NCBI GenBank assembly: GCA_020284085.1
Contig: JACEVL010000158.1
Coordinates: 1 to 64,000 of the forward strand
DNA from: Aporrectodea caliginosa
Lineage: Eukaryota; Annelida; Clitellata; Crassiclitellata; Lumbricidae
Reading direction: 5' to 3'
DNA: 64,000 nucleotides
The position numbers and the translations under genes were made by a program. The notes below the pieces were generated by a model. That model did no database searches, was not told where the DNA came from, and saw nothing but the letters and a program-made list of their open reading frames with translations. Below are positions 27,195 through 36,896 of this stretch, piece after piece. How positions within the stretch are numbered: position 1 is the stretch's first letter; each line of letters starts with the position of its first letter.

Positions 27195-27470
27195 CAGTGG
27201 CGTAGCGGCCATATAACGAGGGTGGACAAAGTCCAGGGGCCTTCCGAGGTCCGAAGGGCCCCCGAGGTCCAAAGGATCCTCACTTTTAACGTGAGTTCAG
27301 CACGGAACTTGGAACAACAAAAACTGTGTTGGATATAGGCGTACTCAAACTCATACACGTCATCCCTCTGCCGGAATGTATGCTGTTTGCCACTCTCCCA
27401 GTCACCACCCTCGTCAATGCGGTGCGCTCGTTTCCCAAACTGAAAATCATAACGACGTAGGCCTTCATGC
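27195..27470. mobile_element. hAT-like end fragment replacing the tRNA-iMet block
   Basis: GAATTGTATGAT, shared with 43,130, is followed by CAGTGGCGTAGCGG, a typical hAT-like terminus. Unit sequence resumes about 27,470 inside the SINE. No matching right end is visible. The corresponding unit-4 interval (43,144-43,922), holding a tRNA-Gly and tRNA-iMet, is absent here. Confidence 0.45.
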
Positions 27471-27474
27471 GATC

Positions 27475-27624
27475 GTTCGAATCTACCTCCAACCACCGTA
27501 TAGCGTCCTGGGACAAGTTGCCCGCCCACAATTATCTGCGAGAAAGGCAACGAGAAACCACTTCACTCATTTCATCCCCGGGTGGCATAAAAACCAATCC
27601 GGCAGAGAACTAATCATCATCAAA

Positions 27625-27668
<44 letters not shown>
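27475..27668 (+). mobile_element. Truncated tRNA-derived SINE with (CAT)n tail
   Basis: From GTTCGAATCTACCTCCA through TTGCCCGCCCACAATTATC to (CATCAT)n at 27,625-27,668. It matches the 43.9-kb SINE without its first ~60 bp. Confidence 0.75.
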
Positions 27669-28549
27669 GATGAAGGGAGCGCCTTAATGGCTGCCAGTCT
27701 AGCGAGTCCATCTTTTGTAGCTAGAAACTAGGGATATAGAGTTATAACAAACGGATTTTGCGGATACAGCTGAAGTAACTAGGTAAAATCTGTTTCATAA
27801 CTGCTACATCCAGAACAATTATTGTAACTTGTTGCGTTCTGACAACAATCTTTGATTGAATAAACGAAAATACATACATCATCATCATTCGCGATTCAAC
27901 GTTTGCATTAAAAATGACAGTTTAGCCTGCTTCTAACAGCGTTTGCTTATGATCCCGCAATTCTTTTTAATATGTAGGCTAACACTAGGCTTACATCCGC
28001 TCACTGGGCAACGGCCGGAAAGATCGGCGATGTACAGAGTCGAATGGAGAAGATGTGTTGTTGCCCGATGGTGCAGAACTGCACGAGAAGGACGAATTAC
28101 CAAGTAGGTCTATTTATGTTTCTAAATGAAGCCAAACAATTGATTGACTCATTGATTTAACTCACGTTGTCAATTACAGTAGACTAAGTGTTATCACTTT
28201 TGCTTTGGCCGATGCGCTTTCTGTATTAATTTCACCTACTCTAACAAACCCAATACCTCAACCTTTGATGATTCATTTTTGCAATGGTAAATTGTAATAG
28301 TAAAATTACGAATTTCTTAAGCAACTAAGTTAAGCCCAGGAAACCAGATAATTCAAATACGTTAGCGGGATTATGAAGCACAAATCAGTTTGTCAGAAGA
28401 CCAGATCGAAAGAATAGAACATAGGCCTATAGTTCACATTGCGTCGGAGCTGCACAAGGATCAGGGGCTTCTCTTCTCTCGCTTCCCTGCGACCGCGATC
28501 GCACGACCATTGTGTACCTCTTGCAGATAATTTACAGCGAAAGACGTTT

Positions 28550-28676
28550 ATTGTTAGAATGTTGTACTCGTATTGACATTAACTGTTGATTGTTATTAAG
28601 ATGTATGTACACCAGAGTGCGGATATGCAATTGGTTTTATTAAAGAATATACTTACTTACTTACTTACTTTTCTCC
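28550..28676 (+). repeat. Retroposon 3' tail with (ACTT)n
   Basis: ATTAAAGAATATACTTACTTACTTACTT. Similar tails end short sequences at about 31,995-32,030, 40,320-40,360 and 41,455-41,495, and inverted at about 10,655. Probably the 3' end of a SINE or LINE family. The body is not clearly bounded. Confidence 0.5.
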
Positions 28677-28899
28677 CTGTTTGATAAATATGTTGGTAGG
28701 CCGACAGAAACCACGGCCCTATCGAAATCCTTCGGGCTAAGTTGAAGTCCAGAGTATAGGCCAACTCAACGGCAAGCAGGTAGTTTTTACAACAGAGCAA
28801 TCACGGTTATTCTGTGATATTTTTAATGCTTCATTTCTACTGTGTCGACATTAGCATATATTTTTAAGACAATAAAACGTCTTTTACATTCATTCCATG

Positions 28900-31734
28900 C
28901 TAAAGTTGACAAAGTGTATTCAGCAAAAATACACGTATGATGTGCTCAAATGGAAGGTTGCTTTTCAGTTTCTTAAATTCAAACATTACTTCTGAGTTCG
29001 AATGATTACAGTCGAGAAGACATCTCAATTTCAAATATCTTGCCACAAAATGTCTTCCAAGAAAATAATGGAATTTTATACAACATCGAAGAACTACTGA
29101 AAGTAAGCGTTTTTCAGTGCAAATTCGTCGGGCGAAAAAATGCTGGAAGGTGAATTCATCATTGGGCTCTAAGTACCTGAAGTCTTCACGTAAAGGCGAT
29201 AAGCCCACATAGTAAACAAGAGTTTGAAATCCAAGTAAGCACTGGATATCTGTGTCGAAATACGAGCCCAGAGGCGGCACCAACATAACATTTGCAAATG
29301 TAAATTCCTTCAAGTTCTTTTCCAGGTCTGGTGCGTTGAGAATTCGTTCACACAAATGCAAGGCTTCAGGATATTTGCGACACTTGTGAAGATACGCAGC
29401 ACGGTAACAGTCACCTGTATTGCAGTGAATGTCAAAGTCTTTGCAGATTGCATCGTAAAACGATGTCATATTTTCTAAGGAATATTCCATAAGCAATTGA
29501 ATAATACTGTTTTCAGCTGGAACAGATCTTTTATTGGGCGCTGTGATTTTATTACTTGGTTCGGTTCTCTGATACACACGTGAAACGCTTTGTGAATTCT
29601 TTGAGATTCCTGTGGATTTCCTATTTGTTATAGTCATCAGAATTTCATCCAAGGGAAATGCGGGCGTGGGCAAATCGTAATTTAGGCGAATAGCCTTATT
29701 CCTCCTTTCATTTGATAGAATTATTAGATAGTGAGCAAACACCTCTGGTGTTAGGCGCAAATCAAGAAGATACAGTCTTCTGTTGTACTGAAAATTATCT
29801 TGAATCCGCCTGAAAAGCAGATAAAATCCAATGATTCTAACGACGTCGTCAATATAAAACAAGCAGCCTGCATTCAAAGTTTCTTTCACCGACTCTTTCT
29901 CCATCTCCTCATACACCACCCTTTCCTCCTCACCGGATGTTCGATTGAGGAACACAGTCGAGCAGAGATCAATGGCAGTATTGTAATCAGATTCTGAAAA
30001 ATGAAGAGCAGCCATGTAGACGAAAGCAACGTCTCTGATAGCGCTCGACTTTGAATCATCACAGTATGACGCATTTCGAAGAAGCTTCTTTGATAACTGA
30101 GAAACCAGTTTAAATTCTTGAAGGCTATTTAACCCACTTAAATTTTCCATGAGGTCTTGAGCTTTTAGGAAAAAGAGACAACTTCTGTCGAGACTTGTTT
30201 CGCTGGGTTTTGGGAAGTTATGATGCTTAGATCTTAAGACTTTCTGTTGCAATGAAATTTCTTTGATAAAATCAGTGAAAATTTCGCTGTCATATGTAGT
30301 TTTCTGGATTCCTAATACAAAGGCGGCATGCAAAATGAACAACACTTGTCCAAATTGTGGAAAATGTAATGAGAACTCCATTGAAGTCCTTGTTTCCAAT
30401 GAAGAATGCCTCAAGCAAAAAAAAGAATTCATGTAACTACGGAAATTATAGCTTCTTTTCACTATGACTTCACGAAAAGTATGCACAGCACAACAGAAGA
30501 AGCCATTTAAAAAGTAACAGTCAAAGTTGTTGAGTTTCGTAGCATCCATGATTTCGCACATACGCAGCTTGTAATAGTCATGATCTGTTATAGTTTCCAT
30601 AATATCTTCGAAAGCAAACACTCTCTCTAAGATTGGCTTTATGTACTTCACCTTAAACCAATCACAAAGAATGTTAAAATGACAGAATTTATTTAAACGT
30701 CTAATAGTCTCATCCATTATTTTCTGGTTCATGCCTTCATGAAACAAGTTTGCCTGAGGAATAAAATAGTTCGGACAATATTTTTTCTTCAGCCATTCTG
30801 AGAGCTTCTGCAATAAATTACAGCATATTTCGATAACAGACGATGAATTCCACCATTGAGGTGACTTCTCTTCACAAGACCACATCATCAACGTTTTAAA
30901 GTGGTACGTACATAGAACTTTATCTCCCTTTGAATAGTCTTTTCTAATTAGTTCTCTTTTGGAAAAGAATCTGAGCATATGGTAGACAATCTGCTGAACT
31001 GGAGTCCAGCTCTGAAGTAAACACAGCTCAGCTCCGGAAAATGACAACCTCCACTGGAATTCATCATCTTTACAAGCAGGATGTTTTGCAAAGACAACAT
31101 GACAACCATTTTGTACTATATTGCGGATGTTGACGCCATTTGGCCATCCGTAATTTCTCCGACGACAAGGCCAACGTTTGGCTTGTATTGGCCACTGTGG
31201 GCACCATAGGCATGGAACTATGTCGTTGAAAGCGTCGAATTCTTGCTTGCACTTTAACGCTGGACCAACCGCGTAGTGTTCTAGAACATTTTCAATAACA
31301 TTGGTACTGTCAAGCTTCACTTCTGCAGCCAAATACTGTTCTAAGTCGTCAGTCTGTTGAAATTCAAACTGTTTGCAATTCCAATTATATCTCATGTAGC
31401 CCAAATGTCGTATCTCAACAAATCCAGGGAAATCAGGGTATGGCATAATCTGTGAACACTCTATATTGTCCAGGTAGCCACGGATATCATCTGGTAAAAC
31501 CGGAATATCGTCTGTGAAGGTCAGCTCATCAGCGTTGGATATCATAAAGTCAACGTCATCGATGCATGAATTCACAGGTTTAATGTAGAGTTCAACAGAG
31601 CTGCCACATTGAAAGTGATGTTGTACCACATCGGGTGGAGCCAAAAATGGAAATTGCTTCGAATAAAAAACATCGCTGTACGACTTAGGATGCAACTTAC
31701 ACGTACCAACGATGAAGTCTGAAACGCCTTCCAT
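28900..31734 (-). CDS. Mab-21 domain / cGAS-like receptor family protein (gene B)
   Basis: 944 residues, single exon, start at MEGVSDF shared by all copies. The Mab-21/cGAS nucleotidyltransferase fold spans about residues 35-350. GSS at 44-46 and D60-x-D62 (DDVDFM) fit the catalytic G[S/G]...[D/E]xD pattern. D171 in NDIVPCL fits the third acidic residue. WRLSFSGAE (228-236) and YHFKTLMMW (277-285) are Mab-21 hallmarks. The cGAS zinc thumb (H-X5-CC-X6-C) is absent; a CH-X5-H-X2-C cluster sits at 211-221. The remaining ~590 residues are novel to me. A stretch near residue 780 (GDCYRAAYLHKCRKYPEALHLC) resembles a TPR helix pair. Known cGLRs make cyclic dinucleotides or related signals on sensing a ligand. 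Activity here is inferred from conserved residues only. No signal peptide or membrane segment is obvious. It looks intact. Confidence 0.88.
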   Translation of the reverse strand: MEGVSDFIVGTCKLHPKSYSDVFYSKQFPFLAPPDVVQHHFQCGSSVELYIKPVNSCIDDVDFMISNADELTFTDDIPVLPDDIRGYLDNIECSQIMPYPDFPGFVEIRHLGYMRYNWNCKQFEFQQTDDLEQYLAAEVKLDSTNVIENVLEHYAVGPALKCKQEFDAFNDIVPCLWCPQWPIQAKRWPCRRRNYGWPNGVNIRNIVQNGCHVVFAKHPACKDDEFQWRLSFSGAELCLLQSWTPVQQIVYHMLRFFSKRELIRKDYSKGDKVLCTYHFKTLMMWSCEEKSPQWWNSSSVIEICCNLLQKLSEWLKKKYCPNYFIPQANLFHEGMNQKIMDETIRRLNKFCHFNILCDWFKVKYIKPILERVFAFEDIMETITDHDYYKLRMCEIMDATKLNNFDCYFLNGFFCCAVHTFREVIVKRSYNFRSYMNSFFCLRHSSLETRTSMEFSLHFPQFGQVLFILHAAFVLGIQKTTYDSEIFTDFIKEISLQQKVLRSKHHNFPKPSETSLDRSCLFFLKAQDLMENLSGLNSLQEFKLVSQLSKKLLRNASYCDDSKSSAIRDVAFVYMAALHFSESDYNTAIDLCSTVFLNRTSGEEERVVYEEMEKESVKETLNAGCLFYIDDVVRIIGFYLLFRRIQDNFQYNRRLYLLDLRLTPEVFAHYLIILSNERRNKAIRLNYDLPTPAFPLDEILMTITNRKSTGISKNSQSVSRVYQRTEPSNKITAPNKRSVPAENSIIQLLMEYSLENMTSFYDAICKDFDIHCNTGDCYRAAYLHKCRKYPEALHLCERILNAPDLEKNLKEFTFANVMLVPPLGSYFDTDIQCLLGFQTLVYYVGLSPLREDFRYLEPNDEFTFQHFFARRICTEKRLLSVVLRCCIKFHYFLGRHFVARYLKLRCLLDCNHSNSEVMFEFKKLKSNLPFEHIIRVFLLNTLCQL

Positions 31735-31840
31735 AATCTAAAGCAAAGAGATCAAACTCTTCTGGTTGACACCAATTCACGTTCCATATTATTATGACGT
31801 GAAGAGTCTGAGAAAAGCTACCACGTGTTCAATGCAACGT
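31735..31840 (-). promoter_or_regulatory. Conserved 5' flank of gene B
   Basis: The ~100 bp upstream of the ATG are nearly identical in copies A, B, C and D. They contain a CRE-like TGACGTGA (31,795-31,802), an E-box CACGTG (31,822-31,827) and an AT-rich ATTATTATG stretch. Conservation may reflect recent duplication rather than selection. Confidence 0.35.
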
Positions 31841-33053
31841 CGTTCTGTGTTCTACTTTTTTTTACAGCGCTAATGGTTTACTGCGCTTCCCTTGGTGTTC
31901 GATAGAATCGGTTTGCTATTTTCGTTTCGGTTCTCTCCCAAGCCTGGATAAAAGAGAAGGATGATTCTAGTTGCGTTTGCTAGTGCTTCTCATTAAAGAA
32001 CATACTTACTTAGCCTACTTACTTACTTCATCATTTTCTTTTTGCCACATCCGTTTCAAATGGTTTTGATCGTTTGGCACTCTATGCACTTTATGCAGAC
32101 GTTGGAGAACATGTACACGAGTATGTACAAGGTCTTTATACGTCATAGCAGTATTCCCCTTAGACTGGCTTATATCCTAAGGCGCCAAAATAGTATGAAT
32201 GAGTGGTCACTGCAGGAACTGCATAGGTCTAATTCTCTTAGACTTACATTTTAAACTGTAGACCTATCTCCATTGAAAATTTAATTTAACACAGGTCACA
32301 TTAAAAGTAAAATTAAACAGAAAGTGTGTTTAAAGGTGAACTAAATTTAGAACTTAATGCAAATGTTGCCTCGTTTATTCTGACGAACAGTTTCCGACCT
32401 GCGAAATAGCCTACATAATTTTCACACAGCCCATCCCTAAACCCAGCACCTCAACTAAAAGTCAGTAGGCTTGCCTGACACTTAGTCTAGTAGATCTTCA
32501 GTTGCGCATGTGAACAGAATCGTCCATTATGGCCAAGATGAAACAAGCTTTCTGTATGTAGGCCTATCAACTCGCGTCATCAGTTGACGAAACGTGCTTT
32601 ACTATTGTCGTTGCGCTTTCTTTATTAGGCTCAGCGTTGAATAGGCGGCCTCAATGCGTCGAGGATTCGACCCGCATACATAGTCAATCCTCGCCGGCAA
32701 AGGTTAGAAACAATCGTCAATACTTAGCCTATGAAAAGGAAACGATTAAGTGTGTCTTCGTCATCAAACTGTGAGATATATGAGAGGTTGAATAATAAAC
32801 GCTGACAAACTGGATCTACATTTACGAACCGGATCCAACTTTTCACGATATCGTTTGAGTCGTTGTGGTGACTTTTGAAAACAAAACTTGAGAATTTTTA
32901 AGCGATTGCAGCTACGCACAGAACACCAGCTTATTCTAGATCGCCGGGTCAAGTCAGAGAGTTTTCCGCAGATACAGTGTACAATTTTCATGAAAAACAC
33001 ATTCAGATTGCGAGTATATCAGTGAGTGTAGGACATATTTAATTGTAATGTAG

Positions 33054-33464
33054 TCCAAGTCCAACTCACACCTCAACGTGGTGAGGGGGTGGCAACAGTC
33101 AGTAGGGGAGTGCCTGCTGAGGCTATGCCATCAGTGGTGAAGGTCTTGGCCGAAGTACCACCTTAGGGCGCTACGCGAGGTGGACAGGCTCAGCAGGAAC
33201 CCTGAAAAAGCTGGCAAACGTGGGTGGCATCGCCGCCTTTGATACCACATGTGGTTATCAGAGCCAGTCCTAAGCCTGGAACTCTCTTTAAGGGAGAAGC
33301 GCGAAGGTCGAACGGATGGGTGCCGATACTCCGTTCGTAAAGAAAAAATACGAATGAAATCCAATGCAAGCATTGGATTCAAAAGGGCCTCGGCCCAGGG
33401 ATCCGAGGCAAGCGTTGGACACCTACGGGCCTTCGGCCCATGGATCCTGATGATGATGATGATG
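33054..33464 (+). mobile_element. Short non-LTR retroposon with (TGA)n tail
   Basis: 411 bp flanked by AATGTAG at 33,047-33,053 and 33,465-33,471. The paralogous empty site near 23,480 has one AATGTAG (AATTGTAATGTAGATGC). It starts TCCAAGTCCAACTCACACC and ends CCTGATGATGATGATG. It has a 3' simple-repeat tail like many SINE/LINE-derived elements. Family not recognised. Confidence 0.85.
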
Positions 33465-33634
33465 AATGTAGATGCAAATATTCAAAATTTCTCAGCGCCA
33501 CACAAAGGTCGAGCCAAATAGAGACTTCGAGTCATATAGAGACCAACATATTCACCGAGAGACCAGTTTACTCGCCTGTGATATTTAAGTCCCTGTTACA
33601 ATATTTCTTGATTTCGAGAGGAAAGCCTGACCGG

Positions 33635-33647
33635 TGATATATATATA

Positions 33648-33682
<35 letters not shown>
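33635..33682. repeat. (AT)n microsatellite
   Basis: Mostly alternating TA with one AATTAATA interruption. It sits where unit 2 carries the hairpin element. Confidence 0.9.
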
Positions 33683-33684
<2 letters not shown>

Positions 33685-34529
33685 AGAGCTTGAGGCAAAT
33701 TATGGTGAGGGCTGAGCTGCAAATCTGGTAGAGGAAGTTAGAGAATTCGGAAATCAAGAGGGAATTTTACTATTCTGATCGTTACTTTTACCGTCATTTC
33801 GTTTAGTCCACTGTTTTTCAAACCGTGTTATTTGTGAAGTTCGGGTTTTTGCCTCAAGCTAATAAAAATGAAGCCTCTCTAATGAATAAATTAACTTCTA
33901 TGTTGATGATCTAAAATCTTTGTCTTGATTCTGAAACTATTCTGAAGCCATTTACAATGGCGAGTCTCGGATCTAAAGTTTGGGCGAAATTATTAGTTTT
34001 GGCGAGACGTGTGGGACGTATTAAGAAAAACTACTATGTTCACGTCATGTGCATCATTCTCCTTAGTTCACCAATAACTGGCAATGTATTGAAGACGCAA
34101 CTGAACAAATAATAATCTGTAAGATTCACTATATATGTGATATTACCTAGATGATTCGTGGCTTAGAGAGCTTTACATTTTACAGCGCATTTCTTTTGTG
34201 AACTCTTTAATACCAGTAGGCCTATTCATTCACAGTATTATCAGATCTAAAACCCCGCATTTTGAAAAATTGTAACACAAAATGTAACATTAATTTTCAA
34301 CAATGTTTGAACAAATCATTTATAGGCTACTGCTCGTCATTTACTTCTGTTACAGTACTCATTAGGGTGTTTTATAAAATTCAATGGCTACTAGAGTATT
34401 CTAAGAATTTTAATTTTCAACAAACTGAATTTCAAAGGATTTATGTTGAATACAGAATAGGAAACTAAAGAAGGCCTATTAGGCCTACAGCCCTACACAA
34501 TCATGTTGTAAGACTTAGTTTAAAAAGTT

Positions 34530-35470
34530 GTCTAGAATCCGCCTGAAAAGGATATAAAATCCAATCATTCTAACAAAGTCGTCAATGTAAAACAATCAAC
34601 AACCAGCATTCAGTGTTTCTAGAACGTCGTCGTACTCCTGCTCCGCTCGCTGTCCTCGTCTTCCTCATTATTATCAGGTGTAAAATTACTTCCGCACAGG
34701 AAAATGACAGACTCCGCTTGTGTCCATCAGTTCCGCAAGCAGGATATTCTGCAAATACAAATTGACAACCATTCTGTACAATCTTTCAGATGTTGTCATT
34801 TGTTGGCCACCCGTGATTTCTTAGTCGAAAAGACGAATGTCTGGCCTCTTAATTGTGGCCACTGTAATGTAATTAGCAACTTCTATTGCGCCGGTGTCTA
34901 CTGCACAAGGCATCAGCCGATGGCACTCCCAAACCAAGCTGTAATTAGTTCAATATCCAGAAGATTAGTCCGTAATGTTGGTACCATATGCACGGAGCCA
35001 AGTCAAAGAATGCGTTGACCTCCAGCGTGTACTTGTTAAACGCTGGACCAACCACGCAGTGCTCTAATATTTTCGTTAGGATGGATTCTCTCACGTTTCA
35101 TATCTCCAATCAAATTCTTTAAGTCGGTAGTCTGCTTGAATACAAACTATTTTCAATGCCAGTCATATCTCATGTTTCCCACATGTCTTAGCTGAACAAA
35201 TCCTGAGTAGCTATTATTTGGCCTAATCTCAGAACACTTTACCTTGCCGAGGAAACCAGGTAGAACGTTTGGTGAAACAGGAATGTCTCTGTGAAGGCCA
35301 GGTGATCATTGTTGGCTGCCATGATATCAGTGTCATCGAAGAATGGGATGTTTCGGTATACTTAGTCTACAGCCGGAAATGGAAATTGCTTGGAATCAAA
35401 AACGTCATTAAACGACTTAGGATGCAACTGTTTTGTTTGCAAGTGCATCTTCATACTGCTTATCGCAGTC
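34530..35470 (-). pseudogene. Old Mab-21-like pseudogene, copy 2
   Basis: Minus strand from about 35,430: HPKSFNDVFDSKQFPFP (N-terminal region), then decayed matches through the catalytic and GPA regions and the WRLSFS-like region near 34,700. It then jumps directly to DDFVRMIGFYILFR near 34,540. Multiple stops and frameshifts. The internal deletion of roughly 400 codons is the same as in 14,240-14,830, so it predates duplication of the unit. It is more diverged from the live genes than they are from each other. Confidence 0.8.
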
Positions 35471-35828
35471 TCGAAGAAACAACACAAACTTGTTTTTGGT
35501 GGGTGGTGAAAGAAATCCAAACTTGTTTTTTTCGTGTGATAGAAGAATCATATTTTTCACTTCTTATTTAAGCATCAGTTTTTGACTTAAACATCAGTTT
35601 CTGACTTAAACATCTTTTTTCTGATATTTTCTATTTGTTCAGGTGTCAGTCTCTCGTTTCACAATAACTGTTAGTTCAGCGCCTGTTATACGCCGATTAC
35701 AACAGAGCGAGTGAGAACTGCTCTCAGAAGTATCAAAGAGTTTGGTGGTACAACGATCGCCTCTGATCAAACCTCAGTGGTTTGTATCTGCATTATGGCA
35801 ATGCAATTCCTGGAATTGGAACCGTATG

Positions 35829-36003
35829 CAGTGGCGGCGCCAGAATTTCAGTTTTGGGGGAGGGGGCTAAAGCTCAAAAAGCCATGGTAAGTTATTCCCA
35901 TTGGGATGCGACCTTTTTTTGTTGTTGCTTATAACCTTTCCTTTTAGTGGGCTGAACCGCAGTTAGGGGGCTAAGCACCCCTAGCCCCCTGGCGCCGCCA
36001 CTG
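35829..36003. mobile_element. 175-bp hAT-like MITE
   Basis: Perfect 8-bp TSD ACCGTATG (35,821-35,828 and 36,004-36,011). Termini CAGTGGCGGCGCCAG and CTGGCGCCGCCACTG are inverse. The paralogous empty site is at about 15,113 (GGAACCGAATGGTACAC). A second family member is at 50,969-51,132. Confidence 0.92.
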
Positions 36004-36896
36004 ACCGTATGGTACACTAATGCACTATGTTGAATTCACAATTTTCTCCAAATGACGGATTTTCAAATATTCAAAAAAACACTCGAAATCATTTCAAAGT
36101 TTTCATCGTCAAAACAAATCCATCTGAACTCGTCAAAAGTTTTAGAAGAAGCGTAAAACATTTGCGATTGCTGTAATTTCTCGCAAGAAGCACATCTACT
36201 TATCTTTTACTCTACTTATCCGTTAGAGAATCACGCTACAAACCAAACTCGCATTAATAAGCGATAGAAACCAGTTTTTCTGGGCCTACTAATGAACTTA
36301 ATTTTATTAGGTGAACTAGGACTATCATTACTATATTTAGTAGTTACACAAATAATATTTGTGGGGTTCGCTTATGAATTGAAAGTAATAAGCGTACTGA
36401 AAAGCGATTCTTCAGTCTTGTGCGGTTCGTGTGCTGCCCTGTACAAGCGTGATCATCAGCGAAATGAAAACCCATCTGTCCGACATTTAAATTCATTGGT
36501 GGATAAACAATGACAATGTAGGCAATTGTTTGCGTTGCGCCACAGCTGCACAAAGGATCAGTGTTTTCTCCTTGTTTGATAAATATGTTGGTACAGAAAA
36601 ATTGCACTGTCGAAATCCTTCGGGATAAGCTACAGTTATTCTGTAATCTTTTTAAAGCTTCATTTATACTGTTTCGGCATTAAGACAGATTACTAGCCTC
36701 AGGCGTCTTTCACATTTATTCCATGCTAAAGTTGACAAAGTGTTTTCAGCAAAAAGGCATGTATGATGTGCTCAAATGAAAGGTTGCTTTTCAGTTTCTT
36801 AAATTCAAACATTACTTCTGCGTTTGAATGATTACAGGCGATAAGACATCTCAATTTCAAATATCTTGCCAGAAAATGACATCCAAGAAAATAATG

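Noticed and set aside
27376..27687. ORF with poly-histidine tail
   Set aside because: The histidines are the SINE (CAT)n tail; the frame runs through the SINE body.
33635..33682. CRISPR or regulatory array
   Set aside because: Simple (AT)n repeat; no spacer-repeat structure anywhere in the window, as expected for animal DNA.
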